Assembly (NCBI GenBank): GCA_002395235.1
Contig: DGWK01000001.1
Span: forward strand, 92,238 to 156,237
DNA length: 64,000 bases
Reading direction: 5' to 3'
Source: Lachnospiraceae bacterium UBA4260
Lineage (GTDB): Bacteria > Bacillota > Clostridia > Lachnospirales > Lachnospiraceae
The notes beneath the pieces are model-generated. The model saw only the letters and a program-made list of their open reading frames with translations, was not told the DNA's origin and did not search any database. Both the position numbers and the translations under genes were made by a program. Of this stretch, positions 52,029 to 59,927 are shown piece after piece; position 1 is the first letter of the stretch, and each line of letters starts with the position of its first letter.

Positions 52029-53108
52029 ATGAATTTCTACATGCCCGCTAAAGTATATTCCGAAGAGAACTGCGTGATGAACCATGCGGTCGAGCTGGCC
52101 GCACTGGGCACCCGCGCGCTGATCGTCACAGGAAAGAGCAGCGCCAGAAGATGCGGTGCATTTGCGGATGTGACTCAGGCTCTGGAAAAATACGGAGTGT
52201 CCTGGGTGGAATTTGCGGAAGTGGAAGAGAATCCTTCCGTAGAAACGATCATGAGAGCCAGAAAGGTCGGCTGCAAAGTGGAGGCGGATTTCGTCATCGG
52301 AATCGGCGGCGGCTCTCCCATGGACGCCGCGAAGGCGGTCGCCCTTATGATGCGGCACCCGGATGAAGATTGGGAGTACCTGTATGACAAGACGGCGGAG
52401 ACGAGCACTGTGCCAATCGCAGAGATTCCCACTACGGCCGGCACGGGCTCCGAGGTCACGGCGGTCTCTGTTTTGACCAGGCACGACAAGCATGTAAAGG
52501 GGTCGATCCCCCACAAGATCTTCGCGAACCTGGCGCTGATCGACGGAAAGTACGTATCCGCTGCGCCGACGCGGATCCTGGCCAATACGACCATGGACGC
52601 GCTCTGTCATCTCTATGAGAGCTACATCCACTCCAAGGCGACGGATTACAGCCGCATGTGCGCGGAATACGGCATCAAGGTGTGGGCGCGCAGCAAAGAC
52701 GTAATTCTGGGGCGCAGGGAAGCGACGGCGGAGGATTATCAGAACATGATGAACGCCTCCTGCATGGCCGGTATGGCAATCGCGCACACGGCCACCTCCA
52801 TTCCCCACGCGCTCAGCTACAGGCTCACCTACAGCGCACATATGGCGCACGGAAAGGCCTGCGGATATTTCCTTGCGGGATATCTCAGAGAGGCGGATCC
52901 GATCGATGTGGGCCGAATTCTTGTGCTCGCGGGCTTTACGAGCATAGACGCTCTTGAAGACTACTATGTGACTACCTGCGGCAGAGATGAGGTGCCGATG
53001 GAGATCCTGGAGCAGACTGTGGAAGAAGTGCTGGGCAACGAAGGCAAGCGCAAGATGCCGCCGTTCCCGGTGGATGAGGCGGTCCTGAGAAGGATTGCGG
53101 GGATCTGA
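52029..53108 (+). CDS. Iron-containing alcohol dehydrogenase
   Basis: A 359-residue group III alcohol dehydrogenase. The NAD(P) site is GIGGGSPMDAAKAV, and IPTTAGTGSEVT follows. The metal ligands are Asp and His in TTMDALCHL, His in the IAHTATSIPHA segment and His in SAHMAHGKACG. Such enzymes reduce aldehydes in fermentation (butanol, propanediol or related). The exact substrate is not visible. It is the last host gene before the prophage and ends at a strong terminator. Confidence 0.9.
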   Translation: MNFYMPAKVYSEENCVMNHAVELAALGTRALIVTGKSSARRCGAFADVTQALEKYGVSWVEFAEVEENPSVETIMRARKVGCKVEADFVIGIGGGSPMDAAKAVALMMRHPDEDWEYLYDKTAETSTVPIAEIPTTAGTGSEVTAVSVLTRHDKHVKGSIPHKIFANLALIDGKYVSAAPTRILANTTMDALCHLYESYIHSKATDYSRMCAEYGIKVWARSKDVILGRREATAEDYQNMMNASCMAGMAIAHTATSIPHALSYRLTYSAHMAHGKACGYFLAGYLREADPIDVGRILVLAGFTSIDALEDYYVTTCGRDEVPMEILEQTVEEVLGNEGKRKMPPFPVDEAVLRRIAGI

Positions 53109-53139
53109 GGGCAAAATATTCACATTGTAAAAATAAAAA

Positions 53140-53170
53140 GGAAGTCTGTCGATGACAGGCTTCCTTTTTT
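53140..53170 (+). terminator. Terminator after the alcohol dehydrogenase gene
   Basis: GGAAGTCTGTC (53140-53150), loop GAT, GACAGGCTTCC (53154-53164), then TTTTTT. An eleven-base stem with one G-T pair. Confidence 0.92.
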
Positions 53171-53473
53171 GAGAAATTCGGGTAATGAAAAAGTCTTCAT
53201 CCGAAACAGATGAAGACTTAAAATCGAAGCAGGGGAAGAGGGATTGAAACCAAAAAGCCTTTTTCTATGGGGCAAATCGGCTATATATGCCAAAGTGTAT
53301 GCCAATATTCCAGTAACTGCTCCCACCATGCCATAAAGCAGCAGCGGAAGCAGTAGCAAATTGGGGTCGATCTGAACCGGATCATGATCAGGGAGATTAT
53401 AACATCGTGTTCTTTCTCATGTCAAAATACTGTGAGCCGCCGCGGATCGGGCGCGGCCTTGAATTTTCCAATA
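53171..53473. other. Gene-free host/prophage junction
   Basis: This stretch holds a hairpin AAGTCTTCATC/GATGAAGACTT (53191-53201 with 53209-53219) and a GC-rich imperfect hairpin around 53432-53456. A leftward open frame (53359-53120) with a hydrophobic start (LLLLPLLLYGMVGAVTGILAY) also lies here. The frame has no ribosome binding site and runs through two hairpins, so at best it is a fragment of a membrane protein gene. I see no tRNA and no convincing attachment repeat, because the other end is outside the window. Confidence 0.5.
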
Positions 53474-53986
53474 TTAATATATTTTGGCATCGCTGTTATT
53501 ATCGTGATCATGACATATATCAATATAGTTCTGACAAGCAGTTCCCAATTGTCGAACTAGATAGAATTTGAATTTCTGATACTCTGCAACATTCATGTCG
53601 ATAAAATCATTTTTGTTATCTCCGTACACTCTGAAGTGCCTTCTATCTTCTGTCAGTTCTGACTTCAAAAGCAATGAAAGCATATCATCAAGCAATTCTG
53701 TTGCTCTATATGTTCGCGCCGGGGTGGAATCCGAAGAAAATGAATCAATATCATTGTATTCTGCTTCACCTGATAGATATAAATGAACAGCGTCACCATA
53801 TCCCAGATTATACAAGGTTGAATAGATTCTATCCAGTGTGGCCTGTTTTGGCACGTGCTTATATTTATCATTGCATAACTGAGAAATTACTTCCCTTTTC
53901 ACTCCTACCAGTTCAGCAAATCTTTCCTGAGAGATCTTTTTATCACGTAGAAGCCTTTTCAATCTTTCTCCGATAATATTTTTCAT
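53474..53986 (-). CDS. XRE-family phage repressor-like regulator
   Basis: A 170-residue protein with an N-terminal helix-turn-helix of the Cro/CI type (RLLRDKKISQERFAELVGVKREVISQL) and a C-terminal domain without a visible LexA-type Ser/Lys protease motif. It is leftward and divergent from the early genes, the usual place of a phage lysogeny repressor. I chose the ATG with TAGGAG eight bases upstream; a GTG three codons earlier sits on top of that site. Operator-like sequences lie in the divergent gap. Confidence 0.83.
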   Translation of the reverse strand: MKNIIGERLKRLLRDKKISQERFAELVGVKREVISQLCNDKYKHVPKQATLDRIYSTLYNLGYGDAVHLYLSGEAEYNDIDSFSSDSTPARTYRATELLDDMLSLLLKSELTEDRRHFRVYGDNKNDFIDMNVAEYQKFKFYLVRQLGTACQNYIDICHDHDNNSDAKIY

Positions 53987-54018
53987 CTGATTCACTCCTA
54001 TTTCACTGGATTGTTATC

Positions 54019-54122
54019 TGAACAGTTCACTATTTTTGCGGTATTCGGTCAAATGGAACTGCTTTTAACATAATCTGTTAACTTATTTGGGTATAGATAA
54101 CCTAAACTGTTAAAAGTATACT
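54019..54122. promoter_or_regulatory. Divergent operator/promoter region of the prophage
   Basis: Palindromes TGAACAGTTCA (54019-54029) and TTAACA(TAATC)TGTTAA (54065-54081), plus a further TGTTAA half-site at 54108-54113, lie between the repressor gene and the first rightward gene. A -10-like TATACT is at 54117-54122. This spacing suits repressor binding at two or three sites. Confidence 0.5.
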
Positions 54123-54197
54123 AAACACAACTCCGGAGCGCAAGACAACAGGCAAAAACAATGTAGCGCACACAGCGCGGAAAGGATGTGAGAACTT

Positions 54198-54410
54198 ATG
54201 AGGCAGAAAGTTGATAGGATGCCGGAAACCGGCGGCGCTATCACTATCGGGCTTCCTGAACTGATGGCCCGGCTCAATTCCGGCCGACAGACAGCGGAGA
54301 AGGTTGCGGCCGCCGCCGGCGCGAAGATCAAGATCGGGCGCCGGACACTGTATCATGTCGGCAAAATCGAAAGATATCTTGATCAGCTGGCAGAACAGCA
54401 GGATGAATGA
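54198..54410 (+). CDS. Small helix-turn-helix (excisionase-like) protein
   Basis: A 70-residue protein with the layout of excisionase-type DNA-binding proteins: LPELMARLNSGRQTAEKVA followed by AKIKIGRRTLYHVGKIERYLD, the usual winged pattern that ends in a YLD helix. Ribosome binding site AAAGGATGTG. It is the first rightward gene after the repressor, the place of Cro- or Xis-like proteins, and overlaps the next gene by four bases. Confidence 0.7.
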   Translation: MRQKVDRMPETGGAITIGLPELMARLNSGRQTAEKVAAAAGAKIKIGRRTLYHVGKIERYLDQLAEQQDE

Positions 54411-55084
54411 GAAAGACACGAAGGATAAACGACCACATAACCATGTTCACGCTTGAGAGCCGGGAAGAATGGCTGAAGGCTAGAGGCCAGCACATCGGCG
54501 GGAGCGAGGCGGCTTCTGTTCTGGGACTGAATCCATATCAGACAAATACCGACCTTTGGCGCATCAAGACCGGCCAGCGGGAAGCGGAAGACATTAGTTC
54601 AAAACCTTTTGTGAAATATGGCCATGATGCGGAGCCACTACTCAGAGAGCTTTTCAAGCTGGACTATCCGGAACTGGAAGTCGGTTACGTTGAAAACAAT
54701 TTATTCGTCAATTCCCGGTATCCGTGGGCGCACGCTTCCTTGGACGGCTGGCTTCGTGATCGGGAAGGCCGAACAGGGATTTTGGAGATCAAGACGACCG
54801 AGATTCTGCAGTCTATGCAGCGTGAGAAGTGGAACAAGCATATCCCAGACAATTATTACTGTCAGCTGCTTCACTATCTGTTGATCATGGAAGCTGATTT
54901 TGCAGTTCTGAAAGCTCAGCTGAAATATGATTTTTACGGCAACATCGTGCTGCAGACGCGGCATTACTGGGTGGAAAGATCGGACGTTTCGGAAGACTTG
55001 CAGATTCTGGAAGGTCGGGAGCGAGAATTTTGGGAGCACACACAGAAAGGGACGCAACCGGCATTGATACTGCCGGAGATTTAG
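54407..55084 (+). CDS. YqaJ-family viral recombinase (lambda-exonuclease fold)
   Basis: A 225-residue PD-(D/E)xK nuclease. The N-terminus IGGSEAASVLGLNPYQT and the active-site run ASLDGWL, then LEIKTTE, contain the catalytic Asp, Glu and Lys. It resects double-stranded ends 5' to 3' to feed the RecT annealase encoded two genes downstream. It is coupled by ATGA overlap to the HTH gene. Confidence 0.88.
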   Translation: MRKTRRINDHITMFTLESREEWLKARGQHIGGSEAASVLGLNPYQTNTDLWRIKTGQREAEDISSKPFVKYGHDAEPLLRELFKLDYPELEVGYVENNLFVNSRYPWAHASLDGWLRDREGRTGILEIKTTEILQSMQREKWNKHIPDNYYCQLLHYLLIMEADFAVLKAQLKYDFYGNIVLQTRHYWVERSDVSEDLQILEGREREFWEHTQKGTQPALILPEI

Positions 55085-55098
55085 AGGAGAAAAAACAG

Positions 55099-56007
55099 AT
55101 GGCACTTGAATTAAAAATCTTGTCACCTTCAGAGGAAGGGTTTGTTAAGGAAATCATCTGGAACGCTGACGAAATATCGGCGGCGGTGGCCGAAAAGATG
55201 AGCTACTACAAAGGCCTAGTATACTCCGATGATCAAATCATCGAGGCCAAGAAAGACAGAGCTGCTCTGAATAAGTTTGTGGCGGCACTGAAGGCGAAAG
55301 ACCGCGAGATCAAGAAATTATGCCTTCAGCCTTACGAAGAATTTCATTCGAAACTGTTACAGATCATTGCACAGGTTGAAGAGCCGGCCGCGCTGATCGA
55401 CAAGCAAGTGAAAGAATACGAAGAGGGCCAAAAGGCCGCGAAGCTTGAAGCTATCCGGGAACTGTTCAATGCGAAAGGCTTTCAGCCGTGGGTAACGCTG
55501 GAGCGGATCATGAATGATTCATGGCTGAACAAATCATACTCATTGAAGAAGGTTGAAGCAGAGCTTTCCAGCATTCAGCATTCTATCGGGGAAGATATTC
55601 TGATCATCAACCAGATGGGGGAAGGCCAGCCGGCCGCACTCAGAGAGTACCAGCGAACACTCAGTAAGACCGCTGCCGTTGAAGCTGGCCAGCGGTTCAT
55701 TGAAGCAAAATATGCGGAACAGCGCCTTGCTGAGACGGTCAAGCGGCAACAGGAAGAAGCCGCCCGAAAGAAACAGGAAGAGATCGACCGTGATCTTGGT
55801 ATCGCGGAACCTGAAGCGGTGGCTTCGGAGCCGGTACCGGTGCAGAGTGCGCCGGCGCAACACGAAGTTCAGCAGCCGGAAGTAAAGCCTATAGCTTTCA
55901 TTGCCTACATGAATGCAGAGCAGTTCAACGCTCTCAATTCGTGCATTAAACAAAACCGTATCAGAGTTAAGCAGTTACAGAAGGGGGATGATGGGAAATG
56001 GCAGTAA
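55099..56007 (+). CDS. DUF1351 domain phage protein
   Basis: A 302-residue mostly helical protein. The N-terminal two thirds match the DUF1351 type often found between YqaJ and RecT genes (ALNKFVAALKAKDREIKK, FQPWVTLERIMND). A Glu/Lys-rich coiled coil (about 220-250), a Pro/Val-rich linker and a small C-terminal domain follow. I chose the ATG after AGAGGAGA. Function is unknown but the conserved context points to recombination. It overlaps recT by ten bases. Confidence 0.82.
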   Translation: MALELKILSPSEEGFVKEIIWNADEISAAVAEKMSYYKGLVYSDDQIIEAKKDRAALNKFVAALKAKDREIKKLCLQPYEEFHSKLLQIIAQVEEPAALIDKQVKEYEEGQKAAKLEAIRELFNAKGFQPWVTLERIMNDSWLNKSYSLKKVEAELSSIQHSIGEDILIINQMGEGQPAALREYQRTLSKTAAVEAGQRFIEAKYAEQRLAETVKRQQEEAARKKQEEIDRDLGIAEPEAVASEPVPVQSAPAQHEVQQPEVKPIAFIAYMNAEQFNALNSCIKQNRIRVKQLQKGDDGKWQ

Positions 56008-56978
56008 ATAATAGTTTGGCCAACAGGCAGAAAAAAGGCGGCTTTTCACTTTACCTGAATAGCGACGCTGTGAAAAATCAGATCAATTCAGTGGTCGGCG
56101 GCAAGAATGGCCCGCGTTTCATCAGTTCGATCATATCGGCGGTCAATGTGAACCCGGCATTACAGGAATGTAGCCACCAGTCGATTTTATCAGCGGCGCT
56201 TCTGGGGGAAGCCTTGAAGCTTTCACCGTCTCCCCAGCTGGGGCAGTTCTATTTGGTGCCCTTCAACGACAAGAACAAAGGCAGAGTCGCACAGTTTCAG
56301 CTCGGTTACAAAGGCTACATCCAGCTTGCGCTCAGGTCGGGACAGTACCGGAAGCTGAATGTCCTGGCTATTAAGGAAGGTGAGCTGATCCGTTATGATC
56401 CACTGGCTGAAGAGATCGAAGTTAAGCTGATCGATGATGAAGAAGAGCGGGAAAAAGCGCCGACAATCGGATATTATGCGTTCTTCGAATATCTGAATGG
56501 CTTCCGTAAGTCAATGTATTGGTCGAAGAAAAAGATGCTCCACCATGCCGACCATTATTCACAGGCATTCAGCAAGGACGCGTGCGACATTCAGACCAAA
56601 TACGGCATGAAACACAAGGTTAGTTACGCTGACTATGTGGCCGGGAACTATCCCAGCAATGACGCATGGATGTATTCCAGCTTCTGGTACAGGGACTTTG
56701 ACGGAATGAGTTTTAAAACAATGCTGCGTCAGCTGATCAGCAAGTGGGGAATCATGTCAATAGATATGGTCGAGGCTATGGATAAAGACATGACTGTTAT
56801 TAATTCTGACGGTTCGGTGGACTATGTAGAAGAAGTCGAGACAGAAGAGCCGGCAGCGGTGGCAACGGTGGAGCCGGTCGAGGTGAACAAAGTTCCTGTT
56901 CCGGATCAGGGCGGCGCGGATCAGACCGGGGAGCCGGCACCAGAAGTTGAAGAGCCTGAGGGACTGGTATTCGAATGA
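55998..56978 (+). CDS. recT: RecT-family single-strand annealing protein
   Basis: A 326-residue RecT/Bet-type annealase. Core segments SILSAALLGEALKLSPSPQL, GYKGYIQLALRSGQYRKL and the aromatic FWYRDFDGMSFKTMLRQL stretch are typical. The acidic C-terminal tail rich in Glu/Pro/Val (about 275-326) resembles the protein-interaction tail of RecT and SSB-like proteins. It acts with the YqaJ nuclease. Confidence 0.93.
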   Translation: MAVNNSLANRQKKGGFSLYLNSDAVKNQINSVVGGKNGPRFISSIISAVNVNPALQECSHQSILSAALLGEALKLSPSPQLGQFYLVPFNDKNKGRVAQFQLGYKGYIQLALRSGQYRKLNVLAIKEGELIRYDPLAEEIEVKLIDDEEEREKAPTIGYYAFFEYLNGFRKSMYWSKKKMLHHADHYSQAFSKDACDIQTKYGMKHKVSYADYVAGNYPSNDAWMYSSFWYRDFDGMSFKTMLRQLISKWGIMSIDMVEAMDKDMTVINSDGSVDYVEEVETEEPAAVATVEPVEVNKVPVPDQGGADQTGEPAPEVEEPEGLVFE

Positions 56979-57352
56979 AATTCAAGCGCGGAAGTAAGTA
57001 TAAAAACGTGAAAATCTCCGTAGATGGAGAAGTATTCGACAGTTTGAAGGAGTTCCGGCGTTGGCGGGAGCTGAAGCTTCTGGAGAAGGCCGGCGAAATC
57101 TCGGAGCTTCGGCGGCAAGTACCCTTTGAACTTCTTCCGGTTCAGCGGGAGCCGGACAAGATCGGGCCGCGCGGTGGAAGGAAGCCGGGCCGGGTAATAG
57201 AGCGGGAAGCAGTCTATATCGCAGATTTTGTTTATTTGGATGCGGACGGCCGGGAAGTGGTCGAGGATTGCAAGGGGAAGCGAACAAGGGATTATATCCT
57301 GAAGCGAAAGCTTCTGTTATTCCGGCTAGGTATCCAGATACTGGAAACATGA
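56975..57352 (+). CDS. DUF1064 phage protein (nuclease-like)
   Basis: A 125-residue protein with KYKNVKISVDGEVFDSLKE, ELRRQVPFELLP and ADFVYLDADGREVVEDCKGK. The run of Glu, Asp and Lys (E-x-D, DCKG) suits a PD-(D/E)xK-type nuclease, and similar proteins replace Holliday junction resolvases in phages. This assignment is inferred from the motif, not proven. It overlaps recT by four bases. Confidence 0.82.
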   Translation: MKFKRGSKYKNVKISVDGEVFDSLKEFRRWRELKLLEKAGEISELRRQVPFELLPVQREPDKIGPRGGRKPGRVIEREAVYIADFVYLDADGREVVEDCKGKRTRDYILKRKLLLFRLGIQILET

Positions 57353-57382
57353 TGCAAATACGGCAGAAAGGAATAGTTTTTA

Positions 57383-58192
57383 ATGGCCGAACGAAGGATG
57401 TTCGCGAAAACGGTAATAGATAGCGACAATTTTATCGATATGCCTATCTCCGCAAGGCTGCTATATTATGACCTCGGAATGAGGGCAGACGATGACGGTT
57501 TCGTTAATTCACCTAAGAAAATTGCACGGATGATAGGCGCGGCAAAGGATGATTTGAGGATACTGGCTCAGCGAGGTTTCATTATTCCGTTTGATTCCGG
57601 GGTAATTGTTATCAGTCATTGGAGAGTTCACAACTATATCCAGAAGGACAGATACCACGGTACGGCATGTAAGGAAGAACGGAAAATGTTAGTTCTGAAT
57701 GATAATGTTTATCATTTCGAAGGCGATGTATCCAATTCGGATACAGAATGTATACAGGGTGTATCCGAATCGGATACTCAGGTTAGGTTAGAGTTAGGTA
57801 AGTCTAGAGATAGAGTTAATGGAAATATTATCGGAGATAATATTTCTTGCTCGGAGCCTTTGACAAGCTCCGCGCCCGATGTGCCGGCACTGATCCTGAA
57901 TGACAATTCTGAATGGATTCCGTCAAAGGATGATCTGGAAGGATGGCAGCAGTTATACGCCGGTGTCGATGTGATCAAAGAGCTGGCCCGGATGCGGGAA
58001 TGGTGCAAAAGTAATCCGACTAGGCGGAAAACCCGGAAGGGTATCAGGCGGTTTGTCCAAACATGGCTCGACCGGCAGCAGAACCAGTCGAATAAGTTCG
58101 GAGCCGGGACTACTCAGAAGGACAAGTTCACACAGCGCATGGAAGACATGCAGAATTGGGGGAAGAAATATGAAAGCAACAACCAGTCTTGA
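57383..58192 (+). CDS. Phage replisome organizer (initiator) protein
   Basis: A 269-residue protein. The N-terminal winged-helix domain (RRMFAKTVIDSDNFIDMP, then GVIVISHWRVHNYIQ) is that of phage replisome organizers. The middle (about 115-160) is polar and encoded by a repeat-rich DNA stretch that looks like the origin. The C-terminus contains WIPSKDDLEGWQQLY, a DnaD-like helical region. It would bind the origin and recruit the helicase through the next gene product. Confidence 0.85.
   Translation: MAERRMFAKTVIDSDNFIDMPISARLLYYDLGMRADDDGFVNSPKKIARMIGAAKDDLRILAQRGFIIPFDSGVIVISHWRVHNYIQKDRYHGTACKEERKMLVLNDNVYHFEGDVSNSDTECIQGVSESDTQVRLELGKSRDRVNGNIIGDNISCSEPLTSSAPDVPALILNDNSEWIPSKDDLEGWQQLYAGVDVIKELARMREWCKSNPTRRKTRKGIRRFVQTWLDRQQNQSNKFGAGTTQKDKFTQRMEDMQNWGKKYESNNQS
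57728..57801 (+). promoter_or_regulatory. Candidate prophage replication origin inside the initiator gene
   Basis: Two 17-base palindromes, GTATCCAATTCGGATAC (57728-57744) and GTATCCGAATCGGATAC (57761-57777), flank TGTATACA (57749-57756). Short direct repeats of GTTAG follow (57781-57801), then AT-rich sequence to 57850. Origins within the initiator gene are known from lambda and several siphophages. Confidence 0.6.
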
Positions 58193-58790
58193 AGATTTCC
58201 GGATGATCACGCGCGGACTGATTGCGGCATTTCCGCGCGATGATTTCATACCTAATGAATTTACTTTTAATCTTTGGTATTCAGCATTGCATGACTTTGA
58301 CTATGTGACGCTCAAAAAGGCCGCGGAAGCCTACGTGATGACAGAGAAGTTCCCGCCAACAATCGCGGATATTCGCCGTCTGGCTTGCGACATGGTGCTT
58401 CCGGCCGACCAAATCGCGGCTGAAGAGTGGCAGCGGCTCATGAAGGCGCTCGGACAAGCCGGAAGGCCGGACGCGGTGGAATACTGGCAGAAGCTCCCGG
58501 ATGTAACGCGAGAGATAGTCGGCGGCTTCTCAGAGTTCCGGGAATGGTCGAATCTTCCGGTCACTGACCTGATGACCGTACACAGGCCGATGTTCATCAA
58601 ACGGTTCGAAGAGAGGACGAAGCAGAAGAGGCTGACGGCCCCGCTGCCGGTTCAGCTCCGAAAGCCGGAACGGACGCTGGAAGAGCATTTGCCGCCGCTG
58701 ATCGAAGACAGGGAAGAGCGGCCCGCCGAACAGGGAACAACGGCACCGGCCGACATGATCGCAAAGCTCAGAGAGCGATTGAAGGTATGA
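58170..58790 (+). CDS. Replicative helicase loader/inhibitor-like phage protein
   Basis: A 206-residue protein. The N-terminal half (SLEDFRMITRGLIAAFPRDDF, then FNLWYSALHDFDYVTLKKA, KFPPTIADIRRLA) matches the type that loads or inhibits phage DnaB-like helicase (G39P-like). The C-terminal half is polar with KPERTLEEHLPPL. I chose the ATG preceded by GGGGGAAG; it lies 23 bases inside the end of the initiator gene. Confidence 0.78.
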   Translation: MKATTSLEDFRMITRGLIAAFPRDDFIPNEFTFNLWYSALHDFDYVTLKKAAEAYVMTEKFPPTIADIRRLACDMVLPADQIAAEEWQRLMKALGQAGRPDAVEYWQKLPDVTREIVGGFSEFREWSNLPVTDLMTVHRPMFIKRFEERTKQKRLTAPLPVQLRKPERTLEEHLPPLIEDREERPAEQGTTAPADMIAKLRERLKV

Positions 58791-58934
58791 TGCCAGAGAA
58801 ATAATATTGATTCTTCCACAGCGGTTAATTTCGCACCGGAAGAGAATTATACAGATGTGTGTCAGCTGAAGCATTACCGGCCGGGTGCATGGCCAGACGC
58901 ACAAAGAACCAGTATTGAATTTTGAGGTGAAGAG

Positions 58935-59120
58935 ATGGTGACAAGACAGAAATTTGATTCAGCTGCTCAGTTCAATGAGTATGCCAGGAAGGAAATTATT
59001 AAGAATCGCGCATTGGCATTGCTGACGCGTAATCCTGAAAAACGCCGGAAGTATGAGAGAAATGCTGAAGGCCTGAAGAAGACTATGACATTGTTTAATG
59101 CTCCGTTTGAGCATTGCTAA
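58935..59120 (+). CDS. Hypothetical phage protein (61 residues)
   Basis: A small basic protein, mostly helical (FNEYARKEIIKNRALALL, KRRKYERNAEGLKKTM). I do not recognise it. The ribosome binding site is GAGGTGAAGAG. It sits between the helicase-loader-like gene and the coiled-coil gene and keeps the prophage codon pattern. The 144-base gap upstream contains no gene I can support. Confidence 0.6.
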   Translation: MVTRQKFDSAAQFNEYARKEIIKNRALALLTRNPEKRRKYERNAEGLKKTMTLFNAPFEHC

Positions 59121-59144
59121 TACCAGAGAAAGGAAGTCGAGATT

Positions 59145-59729
59145 ATGAACAACACTGTTAAGAAGGCCAAAGATTATGCCGACAAGCTGCTGAAAGAGAA
59201 CGCGGCAATGATCAGCAAGTGTGAAAAGAGGATCGAAGAGCTTACTTCTGAGAAAGAGAAGGCCGACGCTGACATGGTAGCGGCAACAGAGGTCGTTGAT
59301 CCGGTCGCATTCAAGGAAGCCAAAAAGCGCAAGGATGATGCCGAGGTTGAAATTGGTATGCTTCAGAAGAGCTTGAAGAAGCTGAAGGAAGACCCTCTTA
59401 TGAAGACGGAAGATTATGAGGCCTTGCGGAATGGTCTTTTTGAGGAACACAGGAAGAGAAAAGAAGAACAGGTAAAGAAGTATGCACCGATGATCAAAGC
59501 GATGCTGTCTGATCTGGAAGCGGCTGAAGAGTTTGACGGTGACATTGATAGTGTTCTGGTAACACTTCAGCGCAATGTCATGCGGATCACGAACAGGGAT
59601 AATCTCAGAGATGATCTTAAAGGTAAGCCTTATACCTTTTCGAATGACCGTCTTGACAATCATTCTGTGATCTGGTTCCTTGAGAATCTCAGGAACATTG
59701 CAGAAGAGGAAGGATTTATTAACGATTAA
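59145..59729 (+). CDS. Coiled-coil phage protein of unknown function
   Basis: A 194-residue, highly charged protein. Residues 1-100 form long heptad-like helices (KKAKDYADKLLKENAAMISK, EIGMLQKSLKKLKED). The C-terminal part (VLVTLQRNVMRITNRDNLRD) is more mixed. I cannot assign a function. Ribosome binding site GAAAGGAAG. A perfect hairpin lies 32 bases after its stop. Confidence 0.68.
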   Translation: MNNTVKKAKDYADKLLKENAAMISKCEKRIEELTSEKEKADADMVAATEVVDPVAFKEAKKRKDDAEVEIGMLQKSLKKLKEDPLMKTEDYEALRNGLFEEHRKRKEEQVKKYAPMIKAMLSDLEAAEEFDGDIDSVLVTLQRNVMRITNRDNLRDDLKGKPYTFSNDRLDNHSVIWFLENLRNIAEEEGFIND

Positions 59730-59761
59730 GGCGGCAAGCAGATTGATGTTCCTGTAAATGA

Positions 59762-59788
59762 AATGTGGGGGAATTACTCCCCCACATT
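59762..59788. terminator. Perfect hairpin between the coiled-coil gene and the sigma-factor gene
   Basis: AATGTGGGGGA (59762-59772), loop ATTAC, TCCCCCACATT (59778-59788). Eleven perfect pairs, but no T-run on either strand, so it may be a transcript-stabilising or regulatory structure rather than an intrinsic terminator. Confidence 0.6.
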
Positions 59789-59927
59789 CATCAACAAGTA
59801 CACAAAGACAGTCACGGCTATTCGCGGATGCTAGAAGAGTTTGGCGAACACTTAAAGCCCACAAATAGAGAATTATGGAACAAGTAAATTGTATCATATC
59901 GTTCTTTATTTGTGGAGAGGTGAGACG

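Noticed and set aside
51081..53123. A 680-codon frame antisense to the CBS-ACT and alcohol dehydrogenase genes
   Set aside because: Crosses two sense genes and their gap; no recognisable motif.
53120..53359. Leftward 79-codon hydrophobic frame at the prophage junction
   Set aside because: No ribosome binding site, starts at TTG inside a longer frame and reads through two hairpins including the alcohol dehydrogenase terminator; at most a gene fragment.
58791..58934. Open frame of about 42 codons between the helicase-loader-like gene and the 61-residue gene
   Set aside because: It has no ATG, GTG or TTG start that would include most of it and no ribosome binding site.
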